DNA from: Helicobacteraceae bacterium | Lineage (GTDB): Bacteria; Campylobacterota; Campylobacteria; Campylobacterales; Helicobacteraceae | Assembly (NCBI GenBank): GCA_029258405.1 | Contig: JARHYY010000042.1 | Span: 1-15,484, forward strand | Length of the DNA stretch: 15,484 nucleotides | Direction of reading: 5' to 3' | Part shown: piece by piece, positions 14,027 to 15,484 of the stretch | How positions within the stretch are numbered: position 1 is the first letter of the stretch | Layout: each line of letters begins with the position of its first letter | Translations under genes and position numbers: made by a program | The notes under the pieces: model-generated | What the model saw: the letters and a program-made list of their open reading frames with translations, nothing else | Database searches by the model: none | Told to the model about the DNA's origin: nothing

Positions 14027-14925
14027 GAGTTCCAAATTTTATTATTGGGGGCAGTGCAGCCTCTGGCACTGGTTTTTTATATGAGCTATTAATACAGAGT
14101 CAAGAAGTTTATTTACCGCAAAACCGTATTCCTGAACCACATTATTATTACAAAACCTTAGAATATGCAAAAGGGTTTAATTACTATATCCATACTTACT
14201 TTAAACATGTACCACTTGAAGCAAAGGCTATTGGTGAGCGTTCAAGTTCATATTTATATGGCGGCAGAGCTGTTGCAAGCAAAATTGCAAGAGATTTTCC
14301 CGATATGAAGTTTATTTTCATGTTGAGAAACCCTATTCAAAGAGCATGGGCGAATTATCGCTTTACTGTATTACAAGGTTTTGAAGATTTAAGTTTTTAT
14401 GAAGCACTAGAGCAAGAAAAGCAAAGAGTGCAGTCCATGCAAGGAATTTGGAGAGAGATTCAGCCTTATGACTACACAGGCAGAGGATTTTATGCAAAAC
14501 AACTTAAGGAGTTTTTGGAATTTTTTCCTCAAAGCCAAATTTTATGTATTAAATCAGAGAGCATCTCAAATGATGATTTATCTGTATTGCCTTTAATTTG
14601 CAATTTCTTAGAAATTCATTCATTTACCCCCAAAGCATCGCCAGAATATCCTAGCTTTAGCGTAGTGAATGCAACAAAACAAAGAGAATTACGCAAATAT
14701 TTTGGTGATAGATTCTCATATTTAATGAATAGTGTTCGTTTGCAAGAGGATATTTATGTACAAGAGGAAGAGAAATATAAAGAGCTTAAAGAGAATTTAA
14801 CATATACAAAAGAGCAAATGCCACAAGAATGTCAAGAAATGCTCATTGATATTTTCAGAGATGATATATACGAATTAGCCTCTATGGTTACATTTGATAC
14901 AAATTCTTGGATAGAGGCGAGATAG
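14023..14925 (+). CDS. Sulfotransferase-fold protein with altered PAPS-binding residues
   Basis: A 300-residue cytoplasmic protein. It opens with the strand-loop-helix of sulfotransferases (NFIIGGSAASGTGFLYELL, residues 5-23) and has the 3'-phosphate element FIFMLRNPIQRAWANY at about 97-112, then 'YDYTGRGFYAKQLKEFLEFF' and ILCIKSE, as in heparan N-sulfotransferase-like bacterial enzymes. Two usual PAPS contacts differ: the lysine before SGT is Ala13, and the serine after RNPxxRxx is Ala110, while Arg102 is kept. Whether it still uses PAPS is open. A sulfated or otherwise capped glycan is the expected outcome. It is the last gene of the block and starts in an ATGA overlap with a sequestered ribosome site. 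Confidence 0.75.
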   Translation: MRVPNFIIGGSAASGTGFLYELLIQSQEVYLPQNRIPEPHYYYKTLEYAKGFNYYIHTYFKHVPLEAKAIGERSSSYLYGGRAVASKIARDFPDMKFIFMLRNPIQRAWANYRFTVLQGFEDLSFYEALEQEKQRVQSMQGIWREIQPYDYTGRGFYAKQLKEFLEFFPQSQILCIKSESISNDDLSVLPLICNFLEIHSFTPKASPEYPSFSVVNATKQRELRKYFGDRFSYLMNSVRLQEDIYVQEEEKYKELKENLTYTKEQMPQECQEMLIDIFRDDIYELASMVTFDTNSWIEAR

Positions 14926-14996
14926 CTTATAGCACTTTTTAAAGGAACGGCAGCCAAGCTTTTATTTTTTGCTCTAAATTAAAATAGTACAAGTTA

Positions 14997-15118
14997 TTAA
15001 CAAAAAACAGTTGATATTATTAGTATTTTTAAGTTCTTTACTTGAATTTCTAGTTTGTCTATTCTAGTCTTTTGGTTCTTTCTTCTGTTGTTTCTTCACC
15101 AAAAAGCTTGTATAGATT
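14997..15118 (-). pseudogene. Possible decayed coding fragment, minus strand
   Basis: Read on the minus strand from 15118, an open stretch encodes NLYKLFGEETTEERTK; after a shift of frame near 15069 it continues as RIDKLEIQVKNLKILIIS and ends in two stops (14994-14999). The pieces join into what looks like a charged helix followed by a hydrophobic tail. Stops lie immediately upstream (TGA TAG), so it cannot be expressed as is. I do not recognise the family, and chance cannot be excluded. Confidence 0.22.
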
Positions 15119-15190
15119 CTATCAAAACTTTAGCTTAATGAATGAGATTTGCTTATCAAAGAACGACAAACTTTAATGAATTATCAGTGT

Positions 15191-15247
15191 TTCAACTACA
15201 ATCAAGCCTATAAATTAAGCAATGAATTTGACTTGATAGTAGTTGAA
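15191..15247. repeat. Near-perfect 16-base inverted repeat, 25-base spacer
   Basis: TTCAACTACAATCAAG (15191-15206) and CTTGATAGTAGTTGAA (15232-15247) are inverted copies with one mismatch (15 of 16). No T-run follows, so it is not an intrinsic terminator. It could be a remnant of mobile-element ends, a protein-binding site, or a structured RNA element. Confidence 0.55.
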
Positions 15248-15438
15248 TCCTTATTCACAAACAGGGATAAACACTTGTGGAATAATTTTAGCAGTACATA
15301 TTCAATAACAGACTTTTAAATTTTTTAGAAATTATTTGCATTATGCTTGGCACAACTTAGGAATATTTTTTGCTTGCATAACTCTAATGGAAAATTTCAG
15401 TAGTCTATGGAGAGCAGATAGTAAAAAGGAATATTTAC

Positions 15439-15468
15439 ATGAATTTTTTAACTATATACAAAGGATAA
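15439..15468 (+). other. Possible nine-residue leader ORF
   Basis: AAAAAGGA (15423-15430) is followed after 8 bases by ATG and nine codons (MNFLTIYKG) then TAA. The stop region overlaps the AAAGGA of the possible gene at 15472, so it could couple to that gene. It is very short and may be chance. Confidence 0.2.
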
Positions 15469-15471
15469 AAT

Positions 15472-15484
15472 ATGATGCGAGCAT
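15472..15484 (+). CDS. Possible start of a gene continuing beyond the window
   Basis: ATGATGCGAGCAT at the extreme right edge is preceded by AAAGGA at 15460-15465 with 6-base spacing to ATG 15472, a good initiation site. Only four codons (MMRA) are visible, so the product is unknown. It conflicts with the frame running through from 15309. Confidence 0.35.

Larger units (their letters stand above)
14926..15484. other. Gene-poor boundary region
   Basis: About 560 bases after the sulfotransferase-like gene. I see no intact gene, tRNA, or convincing terminator. A T-rich stretch (14959-14970) follows the gene, but no good GC stem precedes it. Contents are an inverted repeat, possible decayed coding fragments on both strands, and possible gene starts near the right edge, all listed separately. 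Confidence 0.6.
15176..15484 (+). pseudogene. Possible frameshifted coding fragment running off the right edge
   Basis: ATG 15176 opens a 47-codon frame (including NEFDLIVVESLFTNR) ending at 15319. From 15309 a different frame is open to the window edge (about 58 codons, including NYLHYAWHNLG and, from ATG 15387, MENFSSLWRADSKKEYLHEF). The switch falls in a TTTTAAATTTTTT stretch, where an indel would be easy. The composition is protein-like but I know no homologue. No good ribosome site precedes 15176. A competing reading is the start at 15472. Confidence 0.25.

Noticed and set aside
14924..14970. Intrinsic terminator after the sulfotransferase-like gene
   Set aside because: Only a 5-base AGCTT/AAGCT stem with a 27-base loop precedes the T-rich stretch; too weak to call.

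Overview
The window looks like part of a surface-glycan biosynthesis locus (O-antigen, capsule or protein-linked glycan) from a host-associated epsilonproteobacterium (Campylobacterota), most likely Helicobacter or a close relative. The clues are very AT-rich coding sequence, all clear genes on one strand with overlaps of 1 to 11 bases, poly-G contingency tracts, extended -10 promoter motifs (TGnTACAAT), and Campylobacter/Helicobacter-like protein families. The species call is inference; no marker gene is present.

Region 1 (1-1890): the 3' part of a GT-B-type glycosyltransferase, then a class I methyltransferase with an N-terminal four-cysteine zinc-ribbon-like head. The methyltransferase carries an interrupted G-tract (five G, A, five G).

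Region 2 (1926-6000): an unrecognised 45-residue ORF, then the three-enzyme set for the diamino sugar UDP-2,3-diacetamido-2,3-dideoxy-glucuronate: wbpB (3-dehydrogenase), wbpD (N-acetyltransferase) and wbpE (aminotransferase). Between wbpB and wbpD sits a transferase gene split by a run of nine G. As sequenced it is frameshifted (OFF); seven or ten G would restore a 428-residue protein. The partner genes wbpA (UDP-GlcNAc 6-dehydrogenase) and wbpI (2-epimerase) are not in the window.

Region 3 (about 6089-14925): a probable promoter, then a tightly packed run of seven genes: a 796-residue glycosyltransferase, a radical SAM enzyme with extra C-terminal cysteines, a transglutaminase-like protein with a complete Cys-His-Asp set, a second DegT-type PLP aminotransferase, a glutamine-dependent asparagine-synthetase-like amidotransferase, a short methyltransferase that stops early, and a sulfotransferase-fold protein that lacks the usual PAPS-loop lysine. 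Radical SAM, transglutaminase-like, aminotransferase and amidotransferase genes in one overlapping block suggest an unusual nitrogen-containing decoration of a sugar (amination, N-acylation or amidation). This block is the best candidate for an undescribed system.

Region 4 (14926-15484): about 560 bases with no convincing intact gene. It holds a near-perfect 16-base inverted repeat, a possible decayed coding fragment on each strand, and perhaps the start of another gene at the right edge. It probably marks the right boundary of the cluster or a junction between modules.
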